Shown one piece after another: positions 42,355 through 50,519 of a stretch of DNA of 64,000 nucleotides (position 1 is its first letter; the number at the start of each line of letters is the position of its first letter). The notes beneath the pieces are model-generated. The model was not told where the DNA came from and made no database searches. It saw nothing but the letters and a program-made list of their open reading frames with translations. A program made the translations under genes and the position numbers. Source of the DNA: Ardenticatenales bacterium (lineage in GTDB: Bacteria > Chloroflexota > Anaerolineae > Epilineales > Epilineaceae); contig JADYYS010000059.1 in the NCBI GenBank assembly GCA_020853525.1, positions 55,960 to 119,959 of the forward strand, written 5' to 3'.

Positions 42355-44253
42355 TCACGGCGTCGGCTTGCACTTACCCCCCAGCCCCGCCGCCGCAATC
42401 CCCGCCACCTCGTCGTCCCCCAACACCCGCTGGTACAACGTCACCTCGTCGAGATCGCCCGAGAACGGCAGGTAGGGGCTCAGGTTCGAGCTGCCGATCC
42501 GCACCGGCACGCTGTTCGACAGCGAGCCGGCGACGATCGCCGAGCCGGACGACACCGGGACGCCGTCGACGAACAGCCGCGCGCTGACGGCCGCTTGGTG
42601 CCGGTCGAGCACGACGGCGACGTGCCGCCAGACGCCGTCGAGGGCGAGCGTGACGCCGAACGGCGTCGGGACGGTCTGCCCGGCCGACGACAGATAGAGG
42701 ATCGGCCGCCCGTCGACGAGCATCAAGCTGTAGCCCTGATCGCGCGTCAGCTTGTCGAACACGGCCTGCAGCGCGCCGCCCCGCTCCCGCCGCCGCAGCC
42801 AGAGCTCGATCGAGAAGTCGCCCTGCGGCGCCGGCGCGGCGGCGGACGGCACATCCAGCCCGGCAGCGTCCGGCACCTCGACGAGCGCCGTCAGCCCGTC
42901 CAACGTCAGCGCGCCGGCCACCGCCCCGGCCGGCCGCCACGCCGCCGCGCCGAGCAGCGTCCCATCGTGCCCGTTGCCCGTGACATCCCCGGCGGTCGAC
43001 CCGCTCCCTTCGTCGAGCGGCCACCACGCAGCAGCGAACGCCGGTGGCGCCGTGCAGACCGGCGTGGCGGTCGGCGTCGCCGACGGCGCAGGCGTGAGCG
43101 TGGGCGTTGCCGTCATCGTTGGGACGGCCGTGCTCGTCGCAGTGACGGTGGCGGTCGCCGTCGCCGTCGCCGTTGCCGTCGCTGGGGCGGTCGCGGTGAG
43201 CGTGACGGTCGCCGTCGCAGGAGCGGTCGCACTGAGCGTGACGGTCGCGGTCGCGGTCGCGGTCAAAGTCGCAGTCGCGGTCGGCGCCGCCGTCGCGGTC
43301 AGCGTCGGCGTGAACGTGTCCGTGGGCGGCGCGGTCGCGGACGGCGTCGTGGTCGCGGCGGCCGGTGCGCACTTGCCGAGAAGGCGGATCGCCTCGAGCT
43401 CGGTGGAGCCGAGGGCACGGGTGAACACTTCGACGTCGTCGAAGATCACCGAGCTGCCGCCGCTGCCCGAGCCGGCCATCCGCCGCCCGAAGCGGAACGG
43501 ACTGTCGTTGGCCAGCGATCCGGAAGGCACCGCAGGTGCGCGCCCGCCGTACGCATCGCCGGCATTCGCCGCGACGCCGTCCAGGACGAACTGTACGCCG
43601 GTGTTCGGGCCGCTGCGGCGCACCGTTACCGCCACGAAGTGCCATGCGGCATCGGCCGGCAGCAGTCGGCCGTTCGTGCCGACGCCCGAGCCGTTGCGGT
43701 TCGTGTAGATCGCCGATCGGCCGGCGGCATCGACGATCTGAAGCCCCAGGAAGCCGCTGTCGAAGTAGAACGCATAGCCCGCTCCCCCGGCGCCGCTGCG
43801 CTTCTCCGCCAGCGCGATCTTGCCCGTCCGCGCGATGGCCACCCGCGAGGTCCCGAGCGGCAGTCGGATGAAGGCATCGATCGTCCAGTCCGATGTACCG
43901 ATGTCCAACGCCGCCGCCGGCGCGTTCACCTCGCTCCACTGCGCGTTCTTGCCGAACGCCCGACCCAAACCGCGGTTGCCCGGCGCCACGCCCGGCAGGC
44001 CGACATGCCGCGCCGTGTTGCCTCGCACGACATCCGCCGCCGCATCGGACGGCGCATCCTCGTCGAGCGGCCACCAGCCCTTCAGTTCGCTGAAGTCCCC
44101 ATAACACGCACTCTGCGCGCCGGCGAAGGGCGCGCGCCCCCGCAACGCGCCGGCCGAGCCGACGACGACGGCGCCGAGGAAGAGCACGCACGCGACGGCC
44201 CAACGGCCGTGCGCGAGCGAAGTCGAAGAGGGGGGCAGCGACGAGCGTTCCAT
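42355..44253 (-). CDS. Secreted protein with two LamG-type domains and a Thr-rich linker
   Basis: The 632-residue protein starts MERSSLPPSSTSLAHGRW, with a hydrophobic signal segment (VACVLFLGAVVVGSAGAL). Two concanavalin A-like (LamG/laminin_G_3) domains follow, each opening with a WWPLDE motif (residues about 60-285 and about 410-625). FDDVEVFTRALGSTELEAI and LDEVTLYQRVLGDDEV are their matching ends. Between them lies a linker of about 100 residues of Thr/Ala/Val/Pro (TATATVTLSATAPATATV). Such domains bind glycans or other surface ligands. The linker is encoded by a slippage-prone minisatellite, so its length may vary between strains. Confidence 0.85.
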   Translation of the reverse strand: MERSSLPPSSTSLAHGRWAVACVLFLGAVVVGSAGALRGRAPFAGAQSACYGDFSELKGWWPLDEDAPSDAAADVVRGNTARHVGLPGVAPGNRGLGRAFGKNAQWSEVNAPAAALDIGTSDWTIDAFIRLPLGTSRVAIARTGKIALAEKRSGAGGAGYAFYFDSGFLGLQIVDAAGRSAIYTNRNGSGVGTNGRLLPADAAWHFVAVTVRRSGPNTGVQFVLDGVAANAGDAYGGRAPAVPSGSLANDSPFRFGRRMAGSGSGGSSVIFDDVEVFTRALGSTELEAIRLLGKCAPAAATTTPSATAPPTDTFTPTLTATAAPTATATLTATATATVTLSATAPATATVTLTATAPATATATATATATVTATSTAVPTMTATPTLTPAPSATPTATPVCTAPPAFAAAWWPLDEGSGSTAGDVTGNGHDGTLLGAAAWRPAGAVAGALTLDGLTALVEVPDAAGLDVPSAAAPAPQGDFSIELWLRRRERGGALQAVFDKLTRDQGYSLMLVDGRPILYLSSAGQTVPTPFGVTLALDGVWRHVAVVLDRHQAAVSARLFVDGVPVSSGSAIVAGSLSNSVPVRIGSSNLSPYLPFSGDLDEVTLYQRVLGDDEVAGIAAAGLGGKCKPTP

Positions 44254-44420
44254 GGCGCGTTCCTTGTTGCACGGACCGCCCTTGCCGGAGGAACCGCGTC
44301 GTGGCGGCAGACAGTCCGGTGCAGAAGGTAGCGGACAACGGCGCGGCAGGGTCTTAACATCCGATTAACCACATGGACCGACCGCACGGACGCGGATCAC
44401 CTCGGCTATCATCCCCGCCG

Positions 44421-45053
44421 ATGTCCCCACCCCCCTACCTCATCGGCCTCACCGGCGACGTCGGCGCCGGTAAGTCCACCGTCCGCCGTTGGCTCGAGGC
44501 CAAGGGCGCCGCGGCGCTCGACGCGGACGCGGTGGTCCACGCGCTGCTCGGCGCCGGCGGAGAGGCGCGCCGGGCGGTCATGGACCGCTTCGGCGATGCG
44601 GTCGGCGCGCCGGATGGAGGGATCGACCGCGCGGCGCTGGCGCGCGTCGTGTTCGGCGATGCGGCGGCCCTGGTCGACCTCGAGACGATCCTCCACCCCC
44701 TCGTCGGCGCGCGCACGCGGGCTTGGCTGGCGTCATGCGGCGCTGCGGTGGCGGTCGTCGAGGCCGTGAAGCTGATCGAGGGGGGACTGGCGGCGGATTG
44801 CGACGCCGTGTGGCTTGTCCTCGCCGCGTCGCGTCGACGGGCCGAGCGCGTCCGCGTGCGCGGCTGGGACGCGGCCGAGACGGCGCGTCGGATGGCGGCA
44901 GCCACCCCACTCGCGCCGCGCCTTGCGATGGCGACGGAAGTTATCGACAATACGGGCACGCCCGAGGCGACGGCGGCGCAGCTCGAGGCGGCTTGGCGGC
45001 GACTCGAGCGGCGCCGGGCGGCGGTCGGGAAGCGCCCGACCGCCGATGCGTGA
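44421..45053 (+). CDS. coaE: Dephospho-CoA kinase
   Basis: CoaE performs the last step of coenzyme A synthesis. ATG 44421 gives MSPPPYLIGLTGDVGAGKSTVRRWLEAKGA, where the P-loop GDVGAGKST directly follows LIGLTG; LDADAVVHALL holds the substrate Asp. Family motifs near ILHPLVGARTRAWL and EVIDNTGTPEATAAQLEAAW complete it. It has 210 residues. The 167 bp between this gene and the divergent LamG gene show no clear promoter apart from AT-rich ttaacatccgattaac at 44353. Confidence 0.9.
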   Translation: MSPPPYLIGLTGDVGAGKSTVRRWLEAKGAAALDADAVVHALLGAGGEARRAVMDRFGDAVGAPDGGIDRAALARVVFGDAAALVDLETILHPLVGARTRAWLASCGAAVAVVEAVKLIEGGLAADCDAVWLVLAASRRRAERVRVRGWDAAETARRMAAATPLAPRLAMATEVIDNTGTPEATAAQLEAAWRRLERRRAAVGKRPTADA

Positions 45054-45115
45054 CTTCGGTCGCGCTTGCGGCGTTTGCGATGATGGTGGGATCGAGCACG
45101 GAGCGGGGGCACCGA

Positions 45116-45364
45116 ATGGCATGGATCAACCGACATCCGAACCTGGTCACGTGGGCCGTGCTCTCGATCGGGATGGTTGCGATCGTCGGCTACTCGGCCC
45201 GAGGTGTGGACACGCTCGCCGGCCGCCAATGGTTCTGGCTGGCGTTCGCGACGGTCCTCGTGGCCGGACTGTGCGCCTGGATCATCTCGTGGGAGGCGGA
45301 TGAACCCGACGACGAGGACGACATGCCCGGGGCCGATGCGTCCGAGCGCGGAGGCGACGCGTGA
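45116..45364 (+). CDS. Small two-helix membrane protein
   Basis: This is an 82-residue ORF starting MAWINRHPNLVTWAVLSIGM. It has two hydrophobic helices (LVTWAVLSIGMVAIVGYSA and WFWLAFATVLVAGLCAWIISW) and a short acidic tail (DEPDDEDDMPGADASE). No family is recognised. It lies between coaE and two overlapping genes and overlaps the next by 4 bp (GTGA), which supports its being real. The function is unknown. Confidence 0.6.
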   Translation: MAWINRHPNLVTWAVLSIGMVAIVGYSARGVDTLAGRQWFWLAFATVLVAGLCAWIISWEADEPDDEDDMPGADASERGGDA

Positions 45365-45615
45365 GCGCGCGCGCCAAGCTGCCCGTGCCCGCCGCCTGGC
45401 AGTCGGCCGTCGAGCAGGCCATGGCCCACCTCGCCGTTCGCCTCGACGTACCGCGCACGGCTGTAGCGGTCACGCGTGCCGACGACCACGGAGCGGGCTC
45501 GCCGGGAGCGCTCGACGTCTGGCTGATGGCGGGCGGCCGCAGCTATCGCTACGTCGTCGGACCGTCCGGGGCGTTGCCGGTGGCTGCTGAACGGTCCGGC
45601 ACGCCCCAGTCATGA
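45361..45615 (+). CDS. Hypothetical 84-residue protein
   Basis: A GTG start overlaps the previous stop, and its own stop overlaps the ATG of the GNAT gene. The sequence is soluble: a helix (WQSAVEQAMAHLAVRL) then a beta-rich half (VAVTRADDHGAG, ALDVWLMAGGRSYRYVVGPSG). The fold resembles small proteins of unknown function common in this kind of genome, but I do not recognise a family. The 4-bp overlaps on both sides argue that it is translated. Confidence 0.6.
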   Translation: MSARAKLPVPAAWQSAVEQAMAHLAVRLDVPRTAVAVTRADDHGAGSPGALDVWLMAGGRSYRYVVGPSGALPVAAERSGTPQS

Positions 45616-46652
45616 CCAGCGTTGGCGCCGCGGACCACATGCAGCGCGCGCCGGACGGACTGCTTCGATTCGACGTGCGGCGTGACTTGGCGGCCGTGAT
45701 CGAGCTGCTCGAGCTCGGGTTCGGCGACGACCTCGAGGCCCGCGACCGGCGCTGGTTGAAGGACCTTGCCGCGCTGTCCGCCGCCGGCCCGCTGATGAAC
45801 ATGCTCCTCCACGTCATCCCCGGCGCGGTCGACGGCCTCGGCGGCTTCGTGTGGTATGACGCAGGGCGCCTGATCGCCAACGCCAGCCTGCTGCGGGCCG
45901 GGCCGGACACCTGGGTCATCGCCAACGTCGTGACGCATCCGAGCTACCGCCGTCAAGGCATCGCCGGCCGACTGATGGACAGCGCGCTCGACGCGGCGCG
46001 CGCTCGGGGCGCCCGCCGCATCCAGCTCCAGGTACGCGACACGAACGACGCCGCCAAGACGCTGTACACCGGCCTCGGCTTCGGACCCGTCGGGTCGTCG
46101 ACGCTCTACCGTCTGCCGTCGTCCGCCGTCCTCGCGCCGACGCCCGAGGAAGGGCGCGCGCGCGCCGGCTCCGGAGCCGCGGAGGCGGCCCCGATCCTCG
46201 CCGTCCGGCCGTGGCGCTCGCCGGGCGACGCGCGCACGACGCGCCTGCTTGCGCGCGCCGGCGAGATCGGCCGAGCCGGACCGCCGTCGCTCGTCCGCGG
46301 GACGGCGCGCCGCGGACGGTTCAAGGGACGGATGGACGATTGGCTGCACAGCCGCACGCGCCACCGCTTGGCCGTGAGCACGAACGGCGAACACCGTGCG
46401 ATTGCCGTCGTCGACGCATACGACCACGGCGGCCCGCACAGGCTCGACATCGTCATCGACCCCGCTTGGCGCGGCCGCGTCGAGCTGCAGATCGTCCGCG
46501 CCTGCCTCGAGCGCCTCATCGGCGTGCCGCCGGCCGCCGTCGAGACCGACGCCACGGGCCAGGAAGGTCCGCTTCGCGCGGCGCTGGAAGCGGCGGGCTT
46601 CGAGCCGGTGCGGACGCTGGAGCGGTTGGAGCTGTGGTTGGGCGGACGGTGA
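45612..46652 (+). CDS. GNAT-family N-acetyltransferase, tandem domain
   Basis: This 346-residue protein has an N-terminal GNAT domain whose acetyl-CoA loop VTHPSYRRQGIAGRLMDSAL is intact (residues about 108-127), followed by QLQVRDTNDAAKTLYTGLGF. Residues about 190-346 form a second GNAT-like half (LAVSTNGEHRAIAVVDAYD, GVPPAAVETDATGQEGPLRAALEAAGFEPVRTLERLELWL) without a good Q/RxxGxG/A loop, so that half is probably structural or substrate-binding. The substrate is unknown. It ends the small coaE-linked operon. Confidence 0.82.
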   Translation: MTSVGAADHMQRAPDGLLRFDVRRDLAAVIELLELGFGDDLEARDRRWLKDLAALSAAGPLMNMLLHVIPGAVDGLGGFVWYDAGRLIANASLLRAGPDTWVIANVVTHPSYRRQGIAGRLMDSALDAARARGARRIQLQVRDTNDAAKTLYTGLGFGPVGSSTLYRLPSSAVLAPTPEEGRARAGSGAAEAAPILAVRPWRSPGDARTTRLLARAGEIGRAGPPSLVRGTARRGRFKGRMDDWLHSRTRHRLAVSTNGEHRAIAVVDAYDHGGPHRLDIVIDPAWRGRVELQIVRACLERLIGVPPAAVETDATGQEGPLRAALEAAGFEPVRTLERLELWLGGR

Positions 46653-46685
46653 TCTCTTGGCGGCGTGCCACGCGATGCGAATGAT

Positions 46686-46709
46686 GGGCACGGCATGCAG
46701 TGCCCCTAC
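46686..46709 (-). repeat. Single REP-like palindrome with GTAG foot
   Basis: GGGCACGGCATGCAGTGCCC is a 20-bp palindrome with one mismatched pair. It is followed by CTAC, so the minus strand reads GTAGGGGCACTGCATG. It shares its foot, but not its inner sequence, with the two other palindrome types in the window. It lies between the convergent GNAT and HMG-CoA reductase genes. Confidence 0.65.
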
Positions 46710-46720
46710 CGTCCGTTAAC

Positions 46721-46780
46721 CGGACGTTGGTCTAACCCGACGTTGGTCTAACCCGACGTTGGTCTAACCCGACGTTGGGC
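46721..46780. repeat. 16-bp tandem repeat covering the HMG-CoA reductase stop codon
   Basis: Three and three-quarter copies of CCGACGTTGGTCTAAC begin at 46721, 46737, 46753 and 46769. The TAG stop of the minus-strand reductase gene is read from one unit (GGTTAG). The repeats are almost identical, implying recent expansion. Confidence 0.85.
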
Positions 46781-48212
46781 GCCCGCTGATTCCCCCCCGC
46801 AGTTCGCCCAGCACCTCGGCCGCCCGCCCGGCGCGGATCGCGCCCTCCGCCACGAGCACCATCGCGACGGCCTCGGCCTCGTGCGTTTCGGCGCCGGCCG
46901 ACAGGGCGAGCTGGCGTGCGTGCAGCGCCATGTGGCCGTCCTGGATGCCCTCGCACACGAGCGCTCGCAGTGCCGACAGGTTCTGGGCCAGGCCGACGGC
47001 GGCGATGACCCGCGCCAAGCCTTGCGCGGATTCGGCGCCGATGATCTTCAGGCCGAGCGCCGCCTGCGGATGCGCCCGCGTACCGCCGCCCACGATCCCC
47101 ACGGCCAAGGGCAGCTCGAGCGAACCCTCCAGATCGCCGCTCGCGTCGAGGTGCCAGTCCGTCAGGCTGCCGTAGCGGCCGTCGCGCGCGGCAAAGGCAT
47201 GCGCGCCCGCTTCGACGCCGCGCCAGTCGTTGCCCGTGGCGATGACGACCGGATCGATGCCGTTCAGGATACCCTTGTTGTGCGTTGCCGCACGCCACGG
47301 GTCGACGACCGCCAGCGCGTTCGCCTCGACGATCCGCTGTGCCACCTCGTGCCCATCGCGTCCGTCGCGCGCCAGCGCCGCGGCCGGGATCCGGCAGCGA
47401 GCGGTGGCGCGGCGCTCGGTGGCCAGGTTGGAGAGGATGCGCAGCAGAACGCGCCCGCCGGTGACCTCGGCCAGCAGCGGAGCGACGGCCTCGCACGCGG
47501 TGTTGACGGCGTTGGCGCCCATCGCGTCGCGCGTGTCGTAATGGATGTGCACGACGAGCATCGGCCCGACCGGCGTGTCTCGGAACGGCCGGACGACGAG
47601 GTCCTTCGCGCCGCCGCCGAGCCGCGGCAGCGTCTCGCTCTGGCGATGGGCGACATCGAGGATCCCGTCGCGAGCGGCCAGAATCCGCGCCGCGGCTCGA
47701 TCGAGGTCGTCGTCCGGCAGGTCCAGCAACTGAACCTGGCCGATCATCACCGGAGCGTCGGCGGATGTCGTGAAGCCGCCGCCGGCGCGGGCGAGAAGCG
47801 CCCCAAAGCTGGCGGCCGCCACGACGGACGGTTCCTCGACGGCCATCGGCACGAGCACATCGCGCCCATCGATGCGGAAGTTCGTCGCGATGCCGAGCGG
47901 CAGGCCGAACACGCCGGCGGCGTTCTCGATCATCGCGTCGGCCCGCTCCAGCGTGAGCGCGCCCGTGCCCCCGAGCAGCGCCGTCTCGGCCTCGTCCAAG
48001 CCGGCCCAGCGCACCAGTACCGCCTGACGGGCCCGCGCCGAAAGCCGATGGAAGCCGGGCAGGCGGCTGGAGCGATCCTCGATGGCCCGCTCGAGGCTGG
48101 CGGTCGTCGGATTGGGCGGCGTGGACAGCGTCGCGGCCGGCGCGCGCGTCGACACGGTCGTGGTCGTCATCGTTCGGCGTTGGGCGGTCGGTCGAGCCAA
48201 ATGCAGCGTCAT
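46764..48212 (-). CDS. mvaA: Class II (NADH-type) 3-hydroxy-3-methylglutaryl-CoA reductase
   Basis: The enzyme interconverts HMG-CoA and mevalonate. ATG 48212 (MTLHLARPTA) has AAGGGG upstream. Class II motifs are IENAAGVFGLPLGIATNFRIDG, VPMAVEEPSVVAAAS (catalytic Glu), DAMGANAVNTACEAVAPLL (Asp), ATHNKGILNGI (Lys) and MALHARQLALSAGA (His). All four catalytic residues are present. It has 482 residues, with an N-terminal extension of about 40 residues not typical of the roughly 430-residue family. Such enzymes can run either way, but mevalonate kinase and isopentenyl phosphate kinase in the same window support a biosynthetic role. Confidence 0.93.
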   Translation of the reverse strand: MTLHLARPTAQRRTMTTTTVSTRAPAATLSTPPNPTTASLERAIEDRSSRLPGFHRLSARARQAVLVRWAGLDEAETALLGGTGALTLERADAMIENAAGVFGLPLGIATNFRIDGRDVLVPMAVEEPSVVAAASFGALLARAGGGFTTSADAPVMIGQVQLLDLPDDDLDRAAARILAARDGILDVAHRQSETLPRLGGGAKDLVVRPFRDTPVGPMLVVHIHYDTRDAMGANAVNTACEAVAPLLAEVTGGRVLLRILSNLATERRATARCRIPAAALARDGRDGHEVAQRIVEANALAVVDPWRAATHNKGILNGIDPVVIATGNDWRGVEAGAHAFAARDGRYGSLTDWHLDASGDLEGSLELPLAVGIVGGGTRAHPQAALGLKIIGAESAQGLARVIAAVGLAQNLSALRALVCEGIQDGHMALHARQLALSAGAETHEAEAVAMVLVAEGAIRAGRAAEVLGELRGGISGRPTSG

Positions 48213-48346
48213 CGTGCGGATCCCCTTCGTGCACCGTCCGCCGGCCCACTCGGGTGGCCGACGAGGCGGGTCGCACGACATTGTCGCTGCATCGCCCTGC
48301 CAAAACCTGTCAACCGCTCTCCGACGCCCGCCAGCCTGCGGCTCCC

Positions 48347-49426
48347 CTACTCCTTGACGATCGGGATCTCGTTGCCGCGCTGGTACCGGACGTTGGCCGT
48401 GCGGATGGCATAGAGGTCCAGGTTGCCCGAGCGGTCATCGCTGTAGAGCAGCAGGCCGTTCACCAGGATCGGCCACGACTGGTTGGCCGGCGGGACGCGG
48501 ATGCCGAACGACGGGCCGCGCGTGCGGTTGTTGTCGTACACCTGCAGGCCGACGATATCGTTGGCCGTGGCCGGGTCGTACACGTTCCAGACCAGGCCGC
48601 CCGAGCCGTAGTTCGGGTTGAAGTCATCGTCCTCGGTGCCGGCCAGCCGCTCGTCCGTTCCGTTCGGCAACCCGTTGCGCAGTCGGATCGTGTAGATCTC
48701 GGTCGTCTCGCCGCGGTCGTCCACCCAGGCGACGGCGGCGCCGTTCGTCGTCGGGTCGGTGGCGTTCCATGTCTCGCCGGCGAACACCTGGAACGGCTTG
48801 CCGTTCGGGATCGCGTTGAACCGGATCTTGCGGGCCATGATGCGGTCGAGGTCCCGCTGGTTGTCGTCGTACACCAGGATATAGCCGACCGTGTCGTGCT
48901 CCGACGCCTGTATCGCGATATCCGGATGCTGCTGATCGCCGGGCCCGCTGACGAGCACTTTGGGCGCGCCGACCGAGTAGCCGGCCGGGCTGACGCGGAC
49001 CCCGAAGATGTCCCAGCCGTTCTCGTCGCCGGTAAACTCCGACCAGACGAGCAGCAACTCGAGCTGCGGGCCGTTCCAGACCAGGTCGGGGTCGACCCGC
49101 TCGCCATGCGGTTCGCTGTTGCGGCCCGGCCCCTGCACCTCGCGCACGACGGCGATGCCCTGGCGATCCGGTCCGCCGTTCGGCAGACCGTTGCCGAACA
49201 ACCGCTTGCCGTACAACTCGCCGCCGCTGCCGCGGTCCTCGATCCAGACGGCAAAGTAGTCGTCGAGTTCGGCCGCCGCGTCCGTCATGTAGGCCAGCGT
49301 CGGCATCTTCTGGTCGCGCGGCGGTGACGCCGCACGGACTGCAGGCTGCGTGCCGCCGACGATGAGCGTGCTGCAAAGCACGACGGCGGCGGTAGCGGCC
49401 CGGCGGAACCCGAGCGAGAGGTCCAT
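48347..49426 (-). CDS. Secreted beta-propeller-like protein with DDR repeats
   Basis: ATG 49426 has AAGGAG 7 nt upstream and starts a signal peptide (MDLSLGFRRAATAAVVLCSTLIVGG). The mature protein repeats a blade-like unit with the pattern W/S-x-D-D/E-R-G/S plus an LY-x-I/K-R-L strand: VWIEDRGSGGELYGKRL, AWVDDRGETTEIYTIRL, LLYSDDRSGNLDLYAIRT. This resembles TolB-like or cell-surface beta-propellers. It has 359 residues. The binding partner is unknown. It may share transcription with the HMG-CoA reductase gene 134 bp downstream, but nothing links them functionally. Confidence 0.75.
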   Translation of the reverse strand: MDLSLGFRRAATAAVVLCSTLIVGGTQPAVRAASPPRDQKMPTLAYMTDAAAELDDYFAVWIEDRGSGGELYGKRLFGNGLPNGGPDRQGIAVVREVQGPGRNSEPHGERVDPDLVWNGPQLELLLVWSEFTGDENGWDIFGVRVSPAGYSVGAPKVLVSGPGDQQHPDIAIQASEHDTVGYILVYDDNQRDLDRIMARKIRFNAIPNGKPFQVFAGETWNATDPTTNGAAVAWVDDRGETTEIYTIRLRNGLPNGTDERLAGTEDDDFNPNYGSGGLVWNVYDPATANDIVGLQVYDNNRTRGPSFGIRVPPANQSWPILVNGLLLYSDDRSGNLDLYAIRTANVRYQRGNEIPIVKE

Positions 49427-49472
49427 GTTCGACTCCTTGGGCACGCGACGCATCGCGCATCATGGCGTGCGT

Positions 49473-49478
49473 ATTATA
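49473..49478 (-). promoter_or_regulatory. -10 element for the DDR-repeat protein gene
   Basis: The minus strand reads TATAAT here, 47 bp before the start of the gene at 49426. The -35 region is poor. The rest of the 320-bp divergent gap (49427-49748) shows no further element I can support. Confidence 0.45.
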
Positions 49479-49748
49479 TCGGCGCACGGCGATGACAGGA
49501 TACGCCCGCGCCATGCGGATCGCGAGGTGGAACGATTCGGTCACCTCGCGGGTCTAGACCTTCAACCGCCGCCGCTCGCCACCGACCCGCACCGCACTTC
49601 CATCATTGTCCGACCTCGGAGCGATCGCCGCCCGGGTCGACGCCGGGCGGCGGCGGTGCTAATCTTGAACCGGGAGCAGTTCGAAAGCCGTTTCATTCGG
49701 AGAGTCTTGCAAGCTGCTCGTCGACGCCGCGCAGATCAGGAGTGCCCG

Positions 49749-50336
49749 ATGACCATCTACATCAATCCTCGCACCGCACCGTCACGTCGAACCCTGTTCC
49801 GGTTCGCCGCTGCCTTTGCCGTGTGCACCGCTCTCGGCTTCGCGGTGCAGAACGCTTCCGCCGCTCGCCAGCCGGCGCCCGTGCCGATCGCGGGCGCGTG
49901 GTGCGGCATCACCGACAGCGGCGGCTCGATCCGCTTCGACGTCTCGGCGGACGGTCGCTACATCGGCGGGATCACCGTCAACCACGGCACCGGCAGCGGC
50001 ATCTCCGGGAACGAGGGCATCTCGAACTCGTCCACCGGCGTCGCCGACGGGATGTGGATCTTCCGGCGCGACCGCGAGGAGGTCCGTTGCGACAACCGCG
50101 GCGACCGCCGCCCGACGGACCCGCCGCACGGCCGCAACCCGATCCGGTGCAACCGTCCGCCCTGCCTGCCGGCCAACTGCGACACCCTCCGCGTGAACGA
50201 GATCATGATCCGCGGCTTCTTCGACGCATCCGACGCGGCACACGGGAACTACACGTTCCTGGCGGGCAGCGGCAATCGGCGCCTCGTCGGGCGGTACACC
50301 GCCTGGCCGATGGCGGTGGCGCCCTGCTTGCGATAG
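49749..50336 (+). CDS. Small secreted protein, unknown function
   Basis: MTIYINPRTAPSRRTLFRFAAAFAVCTALGFAVQNASA is a signal peptide with a twin-Arg (RR) before the hydrophobic core, but it does not match the full Tat consensus. The mature part of about 155 residues begins GAWCGITDSGGSIRFDVSADGRYIGGITVNH and has a Cys/Pro/Arg-rich loop (GRNPIRCNRPPCLPANC), giving several likely disulfides. The end GNYTFLAGSGNRRLVGRYTAWP is beta-rich. No family is recognised. A strong terminator follows, so it is probably monocistronic. Confidence 0.7.
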   Translation: MTIYINPRTAPSRRTLFRFAAAFAVCTALGFAVQNASAARQPAPVPIAGAWCGITDSGGSIRFDVSADGRYIGGITVNHGTGSGISGNEGISNSSTGVADGMWIFRRDREEVRCDNRGDRRPTDPPHGRNPIRCNRPPCLPANCDTLRVNEIMIRGFFDASDAAHGNYTFLAGSGNRRLVGRYTAWPMAVAPCLR

Positions 50337-50379
50337 TGGTCGACGGAGTGCACGCTTCCGGCGCAATCGATTGATCTCA

Positions 50380-50422
50380 CGACAGGGGCACGGCCGAGAC
50401 GCCGTGCCCCTGTCGCTTTGTT
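50380..50422 (+). terminator. Rho-independent terminator
   Basis: CGACAGGGGCACGGC pairs perfectly with GCCGTGCCCCTGTCG (15 bp) around a 6-nt loop and is followed by CTTTGTT. It lies 44 bp after the small secreted-protein gene. Confidence 0.78.
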
Positions 50423-50519
50423 GGCGCAGCGGATGCACCGATGTGCGTGCGCTGGCTTGCTTGCGTCGCGGTCCGTTGCGTACATTGGACGCCGTCGAAC
50501 CGCGCGAGGAGCACCGCCG

